Source of the DNA: Microcoleus asticus IPMA8
GTDB lineage: Bacteria; Cyanobacteriota; Cyanobacteriia; Cyanobacteriales; Microcoleaceae
Assembly: GCF_013179805.1 (NCBI RefSeq)
Contig: NZ_SRRZ01000113.1
Location: 1 to 25,460, forward strand
Direction of reading: 5' to 3'
DNA: 25,460 bases
Each line of letters begins with the position of its first letter. The first letter of the stretch is position 1. Below the pieces are notes generated by a model that searched no databases, had not been told where the DNA came from, and saw only the letters and a list, made by a program, of their open reading frames with translations. The position numbers and the translations under genes were made by a program. Below are positions 16,151-25,310 of this stretch, in pieces.

Positions 16151-17893
16151 TTAATCATTGTTGAAGAGCGTTGCAGCACGCAACATAGCAACAGCCCCTT
16201 CCTCCTCCAAAGGCCGCGAAAAAAAGTAGCCTTGATAGGAATTACATCCCAAAAAACGGAGTATAATTAGTTGCTCTTGCGTCTCCACGCCTTCTGCCGT
16301 TGCCTCTAATTCCAAAGAACTCGCCAGATTTAAAATCGCCTCCAGCAAAGTCAAATTTTTCCCTCCTTCCTCCAGGGAACAAACAAAAGAACGGTCAATT
16401 TTGAGAGTATCAATCGGCAGCAATTGTAAGTAAGATAAATTTGAATAGCCCGTGCCAAAATCATCCAAACAAATCTTAATTTGCCGCGCTTTCAATAGCT
16501 CTAGTACCTCAGCAGCCTCCTCAGCATTCTCCATTAAAACACTTTCGGTAATCTCTAACTTCAAAAATTTGCCTTTCAAATTATGCACTTGCAGGAGTGA
16601 GTCTAACAGCGGTAATAAATTAGGAGCAAATAGCTGAATACCAGATAAATTAACACTCATATTCAAAGACAAATAGTCAGGGAATTGCAACTGCCATTTA
16701 CTTAAACAAGCCACTGCTTCCGACAGTACCCACTCCCCTAATGCTACAATCAAACCCGTTCTTTCCGCCACCGGAATAAACTCGCTCGGAGAAACCAACC
16801 CGCGTGAAGGATGCCGCCATCTTACCAAGGCTTCAAACCCTACTATTTGACCCGTTGCAAAAGATACAATCGGTTGATAATTAAGGTAAAACTGTTGCAA
16901 ATTAATTGCATTTTGCAAGTCAGTTTCTAACTGGAGTTGCTCTAAAGCTCGCGATTGCATATCAACATTAAATACAACAGCGCTACCAGCACCCCGAATA
17001 AAAGCCTCATGTCTAGCCGCATCAGCCGCCCGCAGCAAATCTTCCGGCTCTTCTGTGCCAATTGCACCTAAAGCGATGCCAATACTAACACTAGAAAAAA
17101 CCGCAGTTCCATTCAAATTAGATGGCAGTTCTAATGCTTGGCGAATGCGTTCTGCTGTATCTAAAGCTAACTGAGAATTAGTAATATCTGCCAGCCAAAT
17201 CGCAAACTCATCTTCTCCCACTTTTGCTATAAGATTCGTATTCAGAGCGCAAGCCTCTAACCGCCGCGCTACTTCTACTAGCAACTGCTCTCCTCTAGAA
17301 TGACCTAAGCTATATTTAACAATTTGATAGCGGTTAAGAGCCAGAAATAAAATTGCTTCTAAATGACCAGATTCTATGATAGTATTCATGCCACTACGCA
17401 TCTCCTTTAAGAGCAAATTACGGTTAGGCAAACCCGTCAGCTCGTCGTAAAATGCTTGGTAGCGAATTTGTTCATTTGCTGTAGTAAGTTGCTGCTCTTT
17501 TTCCCTAGCAAGTCGCACAGACTCTAAAGTTTTATTAATTGTAATTTTTAAGTCATCAAAATCAATCGGCTTCGTTAAAAAATCAAAAGCACCCCGATTC
17601 ATAGCTGTCCTAATATTTGGCATATCCCCGTAAGCTGAAATCACTACAGCTTTGAGCGTTGGGTCAATAGCTGGCAGATTCTGTAGCAAAGTTAAACCGT
17701 CCATTTCGGGCATACTAATATCAGTTAGCACCAAGTCAAAAGAGCCATCCGCTTGCAGTTTATTTAAAGCTTGGACTCCATTAATTGCAAAATCAAACTC
17801 AAATTCATGAGTGCTGATTTGATGCCGAAATAGCTGAAGGATTACATATTCTAAAAGTGGTTCGTCATCAATTACTAAGATTTTAGCTGTCAT
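16151..17893 (-). CDS. Response regulator with degenerate GGDEF and intact EAL domain
   Basis: A 580-aa protein: receiver 1-120 (Asp9/Asp10, phospho-acceptor Asp58 in LVLTDISMP, Lys108), GGDEF ~140-310, EAL ~325-570. The GGDEF signature reads GEDEF (226-230). The metal/substrate segment reads ALNRYQIVKYSLGH where LDLDRFKxINDSLGH is usual, so both metal Asp positions and the Asn/Asp base contacts are changed and cyclase activity is unlikely. The EAL half keeps all ligands expected of an active phosphodiesterase: Glu354 in FEALVRW, Asn415, Glu447, Asp477-Asp478 in DDFGTGYS, Lys498, Glu534 in AEGVET, Gln554. It probably hydrolyses c-di-GMP when phosphorylated. A longer frame starts at 18001, but its extra 36 residues come from a dispersed repeat, and 17893 gives MTAKILVIDDE, identical in layout to the neighbouring receiver-kinase start, so 17893 is chosen although its ribosome site is weak. 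An IS982 copy abuts the 3' end. Confidence 0.88.
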   Translation of the reverse strand: MTAKILVIDDEPLLEYVILQLFRHQISTHEFEFDFAINGVQALNKLQADGSFDLVLTDISMPEMDGLTLLQNLPAIDPTLKAVVISAYGDMPNIRTAMNRGAFDFLTKPIDFDDLKITINKTLESVRLAREKEQQLTTANEQIRYQAFYDELTGLPNRNLLLKEMRSGMNTIIESGHLEAILFLALNRYQIVKYSLGHSRGEQLLVEVARRLEACALNTNLIAKVGEDEFAIWLADITNSQLALDTAERIRQALELPSNLNGTAVFSSVSIGIALGAIGTEEPEDLLRAADAARHEAFIRGAGSAVVFNVDMQSRALEQLQLETDLQNAINLQQFYLNYQPIVSFATGQIVGFEALVRWRHPSRGLVSPSEFIPVAERTGLIVALGEWVLSEAVACLSKWQLQFPDYLSLNMSVNLSGIQLFAPNLLPLLDSLLQVHNLKGKFLKLEITESVLMENAEEAAEVLELLKARQIKICLDDFGTGYSNLSYLQLLPIDTLKIDRSFVCSLEEGGKNLTLLEAILNLASSLELEATAEGVETQEQLIILRFLGCNSYQGYFFSRPLEEEGAVAMLRAATLFNND

Positions 17894-18156
17894 GGAATTG
17901 GTCTTGTTAGCAAGAAACCAGGAGTTTAATTCTCTTGTAGGGGCAATCCCCCTGTGGTTGCCTCCCTGTGGTTGCACCGTAAGTAAGTTTGGGGCAGGCA
18001 TGGAAGCACTGTTCCTACAGCAAATTTATCATTTTACGACTTATGCTCCTAGATCTGGTTTCTCTGGCAAATTGAAAACTCTCACTAGATACCTACGAAG
18101 AAACCCGGTTTCTAGCCTAGACGTGCGTAAATCTTGATTTTATCAGTTCCCAGCCT
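17894..18156. other. Spacer with cyanobacterial dispersed repeats
   Basis: This non-coding gap lies between two response-regulator genes. It holds CCCTGTGGTTGC twice (17950-17961 and 17964-17975) beside GGGGCAATCCCC (17940-17951), a repeat type common in cyanobacterial spacers. It also has a near-perfect 15-bp palindrome AGAAACCCGGTTTCT (18099-18113). The palindrome lies 45-60 bp past the stop of the receiver-kinase gene and might serve as its terminator, but no T tract follows. Confidence 0.5.
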
Positions 18157-19431
18157 TTAAGTGGGAATTTCAATAATAAATTCAGTTCCCTCTCCAGGTG
18201 CAGAGTTACAACTGAGCCACCCCCCGTGTTTTTCTTCAACAATAGACCGTGAAATTGACAAACCCAATCCCGTCCCTTTACCCACAGATTTTGTAGTAAA
18301 TAAGTGGTTAAATACCCGCTGTTTCACTTCTTCTGTCATTCCCATCCCATTGTCAGCAATAGAAATTATAACATGAGAAGTTGAACTATCGTTGATAATT
18401 TTTTCGCTCTCATCGCTAAGGAAAGTGCGAATCGTAATTATATTAGGATTGGCCTTAATTTCCTCGCGGCTCCGCTCTGCATTCCACTCTTCCAATGCGT
18501 CAATGGCATTAGCAATGATATTTAAAAACACCTGGTTTAACTGTCCGGGGTAACTCTCTAATGGGGGGAAGCTTCCGTAGTCTTTTATCACTTGAATTTC
18601 TGGTTTACCGTCAGCCGCTTTGAGCCGATGTCTCAAAATTAATAGGCTACTATCAATTCCTTCATGGATATTGAAACGAACTTTAGATGTACTATCTGCC
18701 CGAGAAAAAGTTCTCAGAGAAATGCTTATTCCCCGAATGCGCTCAGTTCCTTCTTTCATAGAATTGAGCAATTGTGGCAAGTCTTCTAAGATAAAAGGGA
18801 GGTCAAGAGCTTCTATTTTAGCTTGAACTTCTGGGTTATTTAGGAAGCAATTTTGTTGATAAATGTTGAGGGCAGTTATCAATTCTTGAAAGTAGCTTTC
18901 TGCGTGTTCAACGTTTCCTAAAATGAAGCTGATGGGATTATTGATTTCGTGGGCAACTCCGGCAACTAACTGGCCGACGGAAGCCATTTTTTCGTTTTGA
19001 ATGAGTTGGGTTTGCACCTGTTGGAGTTCTATTAAATTTTGTCTGACTTGTTTGACAGTCTCTAAGGCTCGTTGGATAGTAATCTCCATATCCTGAAAAT
19101 CAATAGGTTTTGTCAAAAAGTCAAAAGCTCCCCGGTTCATGGCAGTTCTAATGTTTTGCATATCTCCATAGGCGGAGATGACCACTGTTTTTAATGTATT
19201 GTCGATTGTTGAGAGTTTTTCTAGTAAAGTTAACCCGTCCATTTCGGGCATATTAATATCTGTTAGCACTAAATCGAATGGTGGAGATTCTGCAATTTTT
19301 TCTAAGGCTTCTCTGCCATTGTGAGCAAAGACAAATTCAATTTCTTTGACCCGAATTTTTTGCCGGAATTTTTGTTGAATGACGTACTCTAAAAGTTGTT
19401 CATCATCGACGACTAGGATTTTGGCTGTCAT
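18157..19431 (-). CDS. Receiver-histidine kinase (two-component)
   Basis: A 424-aa soluble protein: receiver 1-120 (Asp9/Asp10, phospho-acceptor Asp58 in LVLTDINMP, Lys108), short coiled linker, HisKA with His161 (SVGQLVAGVAHEINNP), and HATPase with NAIDAL (~308), ADNGMG (~360), HLFTTK and GTGLGLS. The N-terminal receiver in front of a kinase suits an intermediate in a phosphorelay: it can take phosphate from another kinase and tune its own output. The receiver is nearly the same as that of the neighbouring EAL protein (shared AYGD, NIRTAMNRGAFDFLTKPIDF), and the kinase half is close to that of the 1814-aa dual kinase. AGGA lies 9 bases before ATG. It probably belongs to the same signalling cluster; partners are inferred only from position. 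Confidence 0.92.
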   Translation of the reverse strand: MTAKILVVDDEQLLEYVIQQKFRQKIRVKEIEFVFAHNGREALEKIAESPPFDLVLTDINMPEMDGLTLLEKLSTIDNTLKTVVISAYGDMQNIRTAMNRGAFDFLTKPIDFQDMEITIQRALETVKQVRQNLIELQQVQTQLIQNEKMASVGQLVAGVAHEINNPISFILGNVEHAESYFQELITALNIYQQNCFLNNPEVQAKIEALDLPFILEDLPQLLNSMKEGTERIRGISISLRTFSRADSTSKVRFNIHEGIDSSLLILRHRLKAADGKPEIQVIKDYGSFPPLESYPGQLNQVFLNIIANAIDALEEWNAERSREEIKANPNIITIRTFLSDESEKIINDSSTSHVIISIADNGMGMTEEVKQRVFNHLFTTKSVGKGTGLGLSISRSIVEEKHGGWLSCNSAPGEGTEFIIEIPT

Positions 19432-19733
19432 GGGGAGCTATCCTGTATCCTATGGTAGAAATAACTAGGATCATTAGCTTAATATAGCGCGTTATTTAAA
19501 ATTTGTAAAGGATTAAATTTATTAATGAGGATGTAGTCAGGAAGAAGGAAGAATACTTATGTAATCAGCTTTTTATTCATCCGTATTTTACGTTTAATTA
19601 AGTGGATATACTTAAGATTCACTGTATAATTTTAACCCGTAAAGGTGGGTTTGGTTTGTGTAGAAGCGGTTTCAACCTTCGAGTAAAGTTACTAATGTAA
19701 TGTTTTAACGCCTCTATCGTGCGCCAAAGATAT
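19432..19733. other. Intergenic spacer, no recognised feature
   Basis: 302 AT-rich bases lie between the 1816-aa kinase and the receiver-kinase. One weak inverted repeat AACCC-8 bases-GGGTT (around 19633-19651) is present, without a T tract in the direction of the genes. No small gene, RNA or convincing promoter was seen. Confidence 0.4.
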
Positions 19734-22700
19734 TTAAGTTTTGGGCAAAGTAATGATAAATTCGGTGTAATTTTCGGGTTCTGTTTGCACTTCCAAATTG
19801 CCTCGGTGTTGTCCAACAATGATATCGTGAGTGATGGATAAACCTAAACCCGTTCCCTGTCCGGGAGGCTTGGTAGTGAAGAAAGGAAGGAATATTTTTT
19901 GTTGATTTTCTTTAGGAATGCCGATGCCGTTGTCACGAATGCGGATTTCTATTGTTGTGCCTAGATTTTTAGTGGTAATAGAAACAGTAGGATTGAAATA
20001 TGCGGTCATTTTAAATTGTTTAACATGGGAGGCATAGCAAGCATTATCGATGATGTTAATTAAGGCGCGACTGAGGTCAGAAAAAGCGACATCTACTTCT
20101 TCAATTGATTTGTCACAGTCAGTTTCAATGGTAAGGTTGAAGGTTTTATCTTTGGCACGAATGCTGTGGTAAGCTAATTGTAGGGCTTGAGCGACGAGGG
20201 CGTTGATGTCGGTTTTTTGGCGGTTACCGCCGTCGCTGCGAGCGTGCATTAGCATACTTTGAATAATGCTGTTTGCGCGTTTCCCTTGTTCGTTAATTTC
20301 TGATACGTTACGCTTAAGATAAGTGAGGTTTTCGTTAATTAATTCCAGAGATTCTGAGTCTAAGTTTTCGGATTGGCGGTCTATTTCTTCTGCGATTTCA
20401 GATGTTAAGTCTTCTGAGAGAGTAGCAAGAGAGGTGACGAAGTTGAGGGGGTTGCGGATTTCGTGGGCAACACCTGCGGTGAGAGATCCGAGGGAGGCGA
20501 GTTTTTCTGAGGCTACTATTTGTTTTTGAGCTGTTTTTAATTCGGTGGTTCGTTCTTCAACTTTCTGTTCTAGAGTTTCCGAATATGCTGCAAGTTGTTG
20601 GTTGGCTTCTTCTAAATTTTGGTTAAGTTGATTGACTTCTGCGTAAAGTTTGGCATTGGTAATGGCGATTGCAGCTTGTCCTGATAGCATTTGTAAGACA
20701 GTGAGTCTGTCAGCGGTAAAGGCGACGGTTGTCAAGTTATTTTCGAGATACATAATCCCTGAAAGTTGACCTTGATTGAGCAGGGGTGTACACAAGATTG
20801 ATTTAGGCTGATTTTGTTGGATATAGGGGTCTTTTTTAAAGATTCCTTCGTGGCTGGCATCGTTTAAAACGACTGTTTCTTTAGTGCGAGCAACGTAGTT
20901 GATAATCGAGGCTGGAACTGCATTTTCTAGGAGAGCAACGGAAATAGTTTCCTCTTCTGGTTGTTGAGGATTGGTCAATACGGTGAGGTCGTTACCTTCC
21001 ACGATTCCCGTGGCTGAAATCACCCACTGATTCTCACTTTGGTTAGATAAAAAAGTGGGTTTGGTGAGTAATGAACCGCGAGTAGCTCCTACATTTTCTA
21101 TGAGAATGGTCATTAATTTACCTAGCAGTTCGCTGAGAACAATTTCTCCAGATAACGCCTGTGCTGCTTTCATAATTGTACCGAGGTCAAGTGCTGTTGA
21201 ATGGCTGGAAGTAGAGGTTGTCGTCCAGTTTGATGTGGTTGTGCTAGTGGGGTCAAGACTCATAGTTTCACGCTGCTGCGTGCGGGAGATAAGATGGGGA
21301 TATGTTTCTTCTAAGTCTCTAACTTTGGCGACGGCTCCCCAGCGAATGTAGCAGTAATAGGCTTCGGTCATGTAGGTTTTGGCGACTTTTTCTCTACCGA
21401 GGGCTAGATAAAATTCGGCAGCGCGTTCGTTGGCTAGGGCTTCTTCTTGGATGAATCCTTGTTCTTTGGCTCCGCTGATGGCTCGTTCGTAGTAGGTTAT
21501 TGCTGTCTCGTTTTGTCCCAATACTCGTGCTTTTTCTGCTTCTACGAGTTCGTATTTATGTTGGAAGTTCATCGGGGCGTGACTTGCCCAGGTTTTCATT
21601 TGTTTCTGATGGGATGCTACTTTTTTCAGGTATTGTTTTTGTTCGGTTTTGGTGGTGGCTTGGTAGTGAGCGAGGAGGGCTAGGGAATAGTAGAAACTGT
21701 ATGTACTTGGCAGAACAGCGCCACTCAAATTTTTCTTGTAGTTTTCTAGTAATATAGCTGTTTCAAGACATTTGTAAAAATCTTTAAACAAATAAAAGAG
21801 AATAGATTTAACTAAATAGACATAAGCAACGGCTGTATTATTATTAGCTTCTATTAAAAAAGATAGCCTTTGCGATTCATCAAATATTTCTCCGATCAGT
21901 GTAGTACGATTAGCGGATTCATTTATGATATTTAATACAAATTGATTCCAGAGAGCCAAAAGATCTGCCGTAAATTCTTGCTTGTAATTGCCTAGTGCTT
22001 TTAGATATCGCCGCTGAACATTAGCAACATATTCTAGGTGTTCACCGCTCCAGAAAAGATTAGTAGAATGGTACAAAGCTGCATAACCTGCATATTCTAA
22101 ATCTCCGGTTTCCAAACCACTTTTAAAAGCCTCAATTAAAGGAGTTATTGTATTTTTTATGGGTTCTTTAAATTCTCGAATAAAATGATTAAATAAATGG
22201 TAGACTTTAGCTTTTATTTCTCTAGCGTTAAACTGCTCCAGTAAAGTCAAAGCAAGTTGCCCAAATTGATACCCACAATCAGTATCTTCCAGCACTCCAC
22301 AAAGGAGCATACCATACATACAATATCCGTAAGCAGACAGAGCCGCATTCCCGTATTTGACAGAAAGATAAACCATTTTAAAAACAACAAGTGGAAAAAG
22401 AGCGGGACTAGCAGCAAAAGCAGCCGGAATAATATTCATTAAAATTCGTATAGCTGCCAGCTTATCATGGTTAGTCATCTCTGGCAGTGCGGCTAAATCT
22501 CGAATTTGCTTTCTCCCTAATATAAATTTGGTGCGATAAAACCCAACCATTATACTGATATTGTTTGGATTTTGAGGAAGAGAAATTCCCAATAATTTTA
22601 GCACTTGCAGTGCCGTTTCTAAGGCTTTTTGCGGCTGATTTTGGGATAAATAAAACGGAATTTTTAATTCATACACTTTGATTTTTTCAAGCAGGGTTTT

Positions 22701-25184
22701 TGTTTGTAAAATAACAATTTCAGATAGCTGTTGCGCTCGTTCAAAGTTAGTATTAAGGTATTCCACTTCCAGTGTTTCTAAGTGGAGATTCCGCGTCAAA
22801 TCGTAGTGACTTTGCCAGCTAGATTCTGGCAGAAGTTCTAACCCTACATTCAAATATCTGACAGCAGCTTCATAAGCTGTTGCTGCTTTTGCTTTTTGCC
22901 CAGCTATTAAGTTAAAGTTGGCGAGTTCATCTTTTTCTGACGGCTGCGCGATGAATTCCACGCCAATATTTAACTGATTGACAATATCAAATATATTCTC
23001 TTCCAAAGCGTTTTCTGCGTATTGATGCAATAAGAGCTTACCAATTTTCAAGTGCGTTGCTTTTTTTTGATTTTCAGGAATTATTGAATAGGCTGCTTGT
23101 TGCACCCGGTCATGTAAAAATTTGTAGCCAACTCTCGATTCATCAAAAAGTAGCGTTCCCTGTTCTTCTGACTGAAAAGCCAAAGGGACTTTGTAGTCAT
23201 TACTCAGAGGTAAAATTAGACCTGCCTGAAGTGCTGACCACAAATCATCGGCTGTTTCTAGCGGTGATTTTTCATTAACAATCGCGCAGACATCTAAGTT
23301 AAAACGGTTGCCAATACAAGCGGCTAATTGTAATAGTTTTTGTGTTACTTCTGGCAGCTTTTGAATATTTCTGGCTACGAGTTCTACAACATTATAATCA
23401 GCAATTCCCAGGAATTGAATCTGTTTGATGTCCCATTGCCAGCAACTTTTGATAAAATCAAATTTTAACAGTTGTTCAAAATGTAGAGTTTTGAAAAGTT
23501 GTGTTAAAAAAAAGGGATTTCCCTGAGTTTTATTGAAGAGTAAATCTCCTAATTTGATTGAATTGTTATCTTTCTGAAGAGTATCAGAAACTAATTGACG
23601 GACGTTGCTAATATCTAAAGCCTGGAGGACGATGTTATTCACAACTGCACCTGTTTTTTCAATTTCTTCAATGGTTTGAATCGTCGGATGAGTTGGGCTG
23701 ACTTCGTTATCTCGATAGGCTCCAATTAGTAACAGATATTCGCTATCGGTGTCTGTTATCAAGAGTTGGAACAACTTCAGAGACGCTGAATCTGCCCATT
23801 GTAAATCATCGAGGAACAGAACAAGCGGATGTTCTGGCTTAGTAAATACATGAATAAATTGTTTATAAACTCGGTTGAAGCGATTTTGAGATTCTGTTGG
23901 CCCTAGCTGGGGAACTTCTGGCTGTTCGCCCATAATCAGTTCTACTTCGGGAATTACGTCAATAATTACCCGTCCATTTTGTCCCAAAGCTTCTACAAGC
24001 TGCTCTTTCCAAATTCCTATATTTTCAGAGTTTTCTGTTAACAGTTGCCGGATTAATTCTTGAAAAGCTTGAATTAAGGCTGCATAGGGAATATTCTTTT
24101 TAAATTGATCGAATTTGCCTGCGATAAAATAACCGCGCTGGCGTACTATTGGTTTATGAACTTCTTGCACAACGCAGGTTTTTCCAATTCCTGAATAACC
24201 GCTGACGAGCATCATTTCTGTTGAGCCAACTGCAACTCGTTCAAAAGCTGCCATTAGGGTTGCAACTTCTGTTTCTCGTCCATATAATTTTTGAGGAATG
24301 AGAAATTGACCGAATCGATCTAATTTACCCGCTGTGAAATCTTTAATTTGTCCAGATTCTTCTAATTGTTTAAGACATTCTTCTAAATCGGCTAAAAGTC
24401 CGCGAGCGCTTTGATATCTGTCTTCAGCAGTTTTGGCTAATAATTTCATTACGATGTCAACAACCGCCTTGGGAATTTCTGGATTTAGCTGATTTAGTGA
24501 CCTGGGTTGTTTCGCGATGTGGCAATGTACCAATTCCATTGGGTCGTTAGAATTAAAAGGTAGCTGACCCGCAAGTATTTCGTAGAAGGTAACACCAAGG
24601 GAGTAAAAGTCTGTGCGGTAGTCTATTGACCGATTCATTCTCCCAGTTTGTTCGGGAGACATATAGGCGAGAGTGCCTTCGATGTAGTTGGGGTTACTGA
24701 TGGTAGGATTTTCTTTTTCTAAGCGGGTGGCGATGCTAAAGTCGATGAGTTTTATTTGCCTATTTTCTGGTTTAATAAGGATATTTTGTGGTTTAATATC
24801 TTTGTGAATAATTTGGTTTTGATGCAGTTCTCGGAGAATTTGGGCGAGTTGACTGGCGATTTGAAGAAAGTTAATTAAATTCGTTTTTTGGGAGGTAATA
24901 TATTGTTTGAGAGGCTGTCCGCCAAAATCTTCTAGAATTAGGGCAAGTCCGTGTTCATAAGGTTTTAATTCGATGGGCTTGATAATGCCTGAGATGTTTA
25001 AAGAGTGGAGGATTTGATATTCGTGTCTGATTCGGGCGATTTCTTCTAAGGTCGGATACTCAGCTTTGAGAGTTTTAATGATGACAAGAGTGCGTTCTAG
25101 CTCGTAGCGACCTTGATAAATAACGGTTTTTGTACCTTCGTGGAGCGGGGCGAGCAGTTGGTATCCGGGTAGGGGGGTTCTCAT
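19734..25184 (-). CDS. Dual Ser/Thr and histidine kinase, HstK type (second copy)
   Basis: A 1816-aa paralogue of the kinase at 8787-14231 with the same order. Ser/Thr kinase ~8-265 has Lys37, HKDIKPQN at 127-134, DFS at 148-150 and GTLAYMSPEQTGRMNR. The STAND-like ATPase has YGRETE, Walker A GYSGIGKT at 329-336 and Walker B LVLFLDDLQW at 454-463. A helical repeat region spans ~600-1300, followed by a Ser/Thr-rich linker ~1303-1330, GAF ~1335-1510, coiled coil ~1515-1560, HisKA with His1574 (GVAHEIRNPLNF), and HATPase (NIIDNA ~1710, RDNGIG ~1750, FLPFFTTKP, GTGLGLS). From the N-terminus to the GAF domain the two paralogues align with few gaps, but the histidine-kinase tails differ in type. 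No receiver is attached. The ATG at 25184 has only a poor ribosome site (AAAGAT). It is the first gene of the cluster in transcription order. Substrates are unknown. Confidence 0.92.
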   Translation of the reverse strand: MRTPLPGYQLLAPLHEGTKTVIYQGRYELERTLVIIKTLKAEYPTLEEIARIRHEYQILHSLNISGIIKPIELKPYEHGLALILEDFGGQPLKQYITSQKTNLINFLQIASQLAQILRELHQNQIIHKDIKPQNILIKPENRQIKLIDFSIATRLEKENPTISNPNYIEGTLAYMSPEQTGRMNRSIDYRTDFYSLGVTFYEILAGQLPFNSNDPMELVHCHIAKQPRSLNQLNPEIPKAVVDIVMKLLAKTAEDRYQSARGLLADLEECLKQLEESGQIKDFTAGKLDRFGQFLIPQKLYGRETEVATLMAAFERVAVGSTEMMLVSGYSGIGKTCVVQEVHKPIVRQRGYFIAGKFDQFKKNIPYAALIQAFQELIRQLLTENSENIGIWKEQLVEALGQNGRVIIDVIPEVELIMGEQPEVPQLGPTESQNRFNRVYKQFIHVFTKPEHPLVLFLDDLQWADSASLKLFQLLITDTDSEYLLLIGAYRDNEVSPTHPTIQTIEEIEKTGAVVNNIVLQALDISNVRQLVSDTLQKDNNSIKLGDLLFNKTQGNPFFLTQLFKTLHFEQLLKFDFIKSCWQWDIKQIQFLGIADYNVVELVARNIQKLPEVTQKLLQLAACIGNRFNLDVCAIVNEKSPLETADDLWSALQAGLILPLSNDYKVPLAFQSEEQGTLLFDESRVGYKFLHDRVQQAAYSIIPENQKKATHLKIGKLLLHQYAENALEENIFDIVNQLNIGVEFIAQPSEKDELANFNLIAGQKAKAATAYEAAVRYLNVGLELLPESSWQSHYDLTRNLHLETLEVEYLNTNFERAQQLSEIVILQTKTLLEKIKVYELKIPFYLSQNQPQKALETALQVLKLLGISLPQNPNNISIMVGFYRTKFILGRKQIRDLAALPEMTNHDKLAAIRILMNIIPAAFAASPALFPLVVFKMVYLSVKYGNAALSAYGYCMYGMLLCGVLEDTDCGYQFGQLALTLLEQFNAREIKAKVYHLFNHFIREFKEPIKNTITPLIEAFKSGLETGDLEYAGYAALYHSTNLFWSGEHLEYVANVQRRYLKALGNYKQEFTADLLALWNQFVLNIINESANRTTLIGEIFDESQRLSFLIEANNNTAVAYVYLVKSILFYLFKDFYKCLETAILLENYKKNLSGAVLPSTYSFYYSLALLAHYQATTKTEQKQYLKKVASHQKQMKTWASHAPMNFQHKYELVEAEKARVLGQNETAITYYERAISGAKEQGFIQEEALANERAAEFYLALGREKVAKTYMTEAYYCYIRWGAVAKVRDLEETYPHLISRTQQRETMSLDPTSTTTSNWTTTSTSSHSTALDLGTIMKAAQALSGEIVLSELLGKLMTILIENVGATRGSLLTKPTFLSNQSENQWVISATGIVEGNDLTVLTNPQQPEEETISVALLENAVPASIINYVARTKETVVLNDASHEGIFKKDPYIQQNQPKSILCTPLLNQGQLSGIMYLENNLTTVAFTADRLTVLQMLSGQAAIAITNAKLYAEVNQLNQNLEEANQQLAAYSETLEQKVEERTTELKTAQKQIVASEKLASLGSLTAGVAHEIRNPLNFVTSLATLSEDLTSEIAEEIDRQSENLDSESLELINENLTYLKRNVSEINEQGKRANSIIQSMLMHARSDGGNRQKTDINALVAQALQLAYHSIRAKDKTFNLTIETDCDKSIEEVDVAFSDLSRALINIIDNACYASHVKQFKMTAYFNPTVSITTKNLGTTIEIRIRDNGIGIPKENQQKIFLPFFTTKPPGQGTGLGLSITHDIIVGQHRGNLEVQTEPENYTEFIITLPKT

Positions 25185-25281
25185 GGTATATCTTTAAAAG
25201 CGATACAGTAGTGAAAAAGCATAATATTGATGAACCCTGAGTTGATCTATCGTCTTATTAGTTTTTTATATTGTACCTTTG

Positions 25282-25302
25282 TATCGAAGATTACTTTCGA
25301 TA
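25282..25302. repeat. Inverted repeat, 7-bp arms
   Basis: TATCGAA and TTCGATA are separated by 7 bases. It lies about 100 bp upstream of the 1816-aa kinase start and next to the larger palindrome. It could be an operator, but this is not testable from one copy. Confidence 0.4.
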
Positions 25303-25310
25303 TAAAACAT

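Noticed and set aside
18099..18113. Palindrome as intrinsic terminator of the receiver-kinase gene
   Set aside because: No T tract follows in the direction of transcription and the sequence resembles a dispersed cyanobacterial repeat; listed only as part of the spacer.
19619..19819. Minus-strand 66-aa frame overlapping the end of the 1816-aa kinase
   Set aside because: It starts within the kinase coding region in another frame, has no ribosome binding site and no recognisable features.
3246..23278. Many plus-strand open frames of 60-100 codons opposite the NRPS and kinases
   Set aside because: All are mirror frames of long conserved genes, without their own ribosome sites or recognisable domains.
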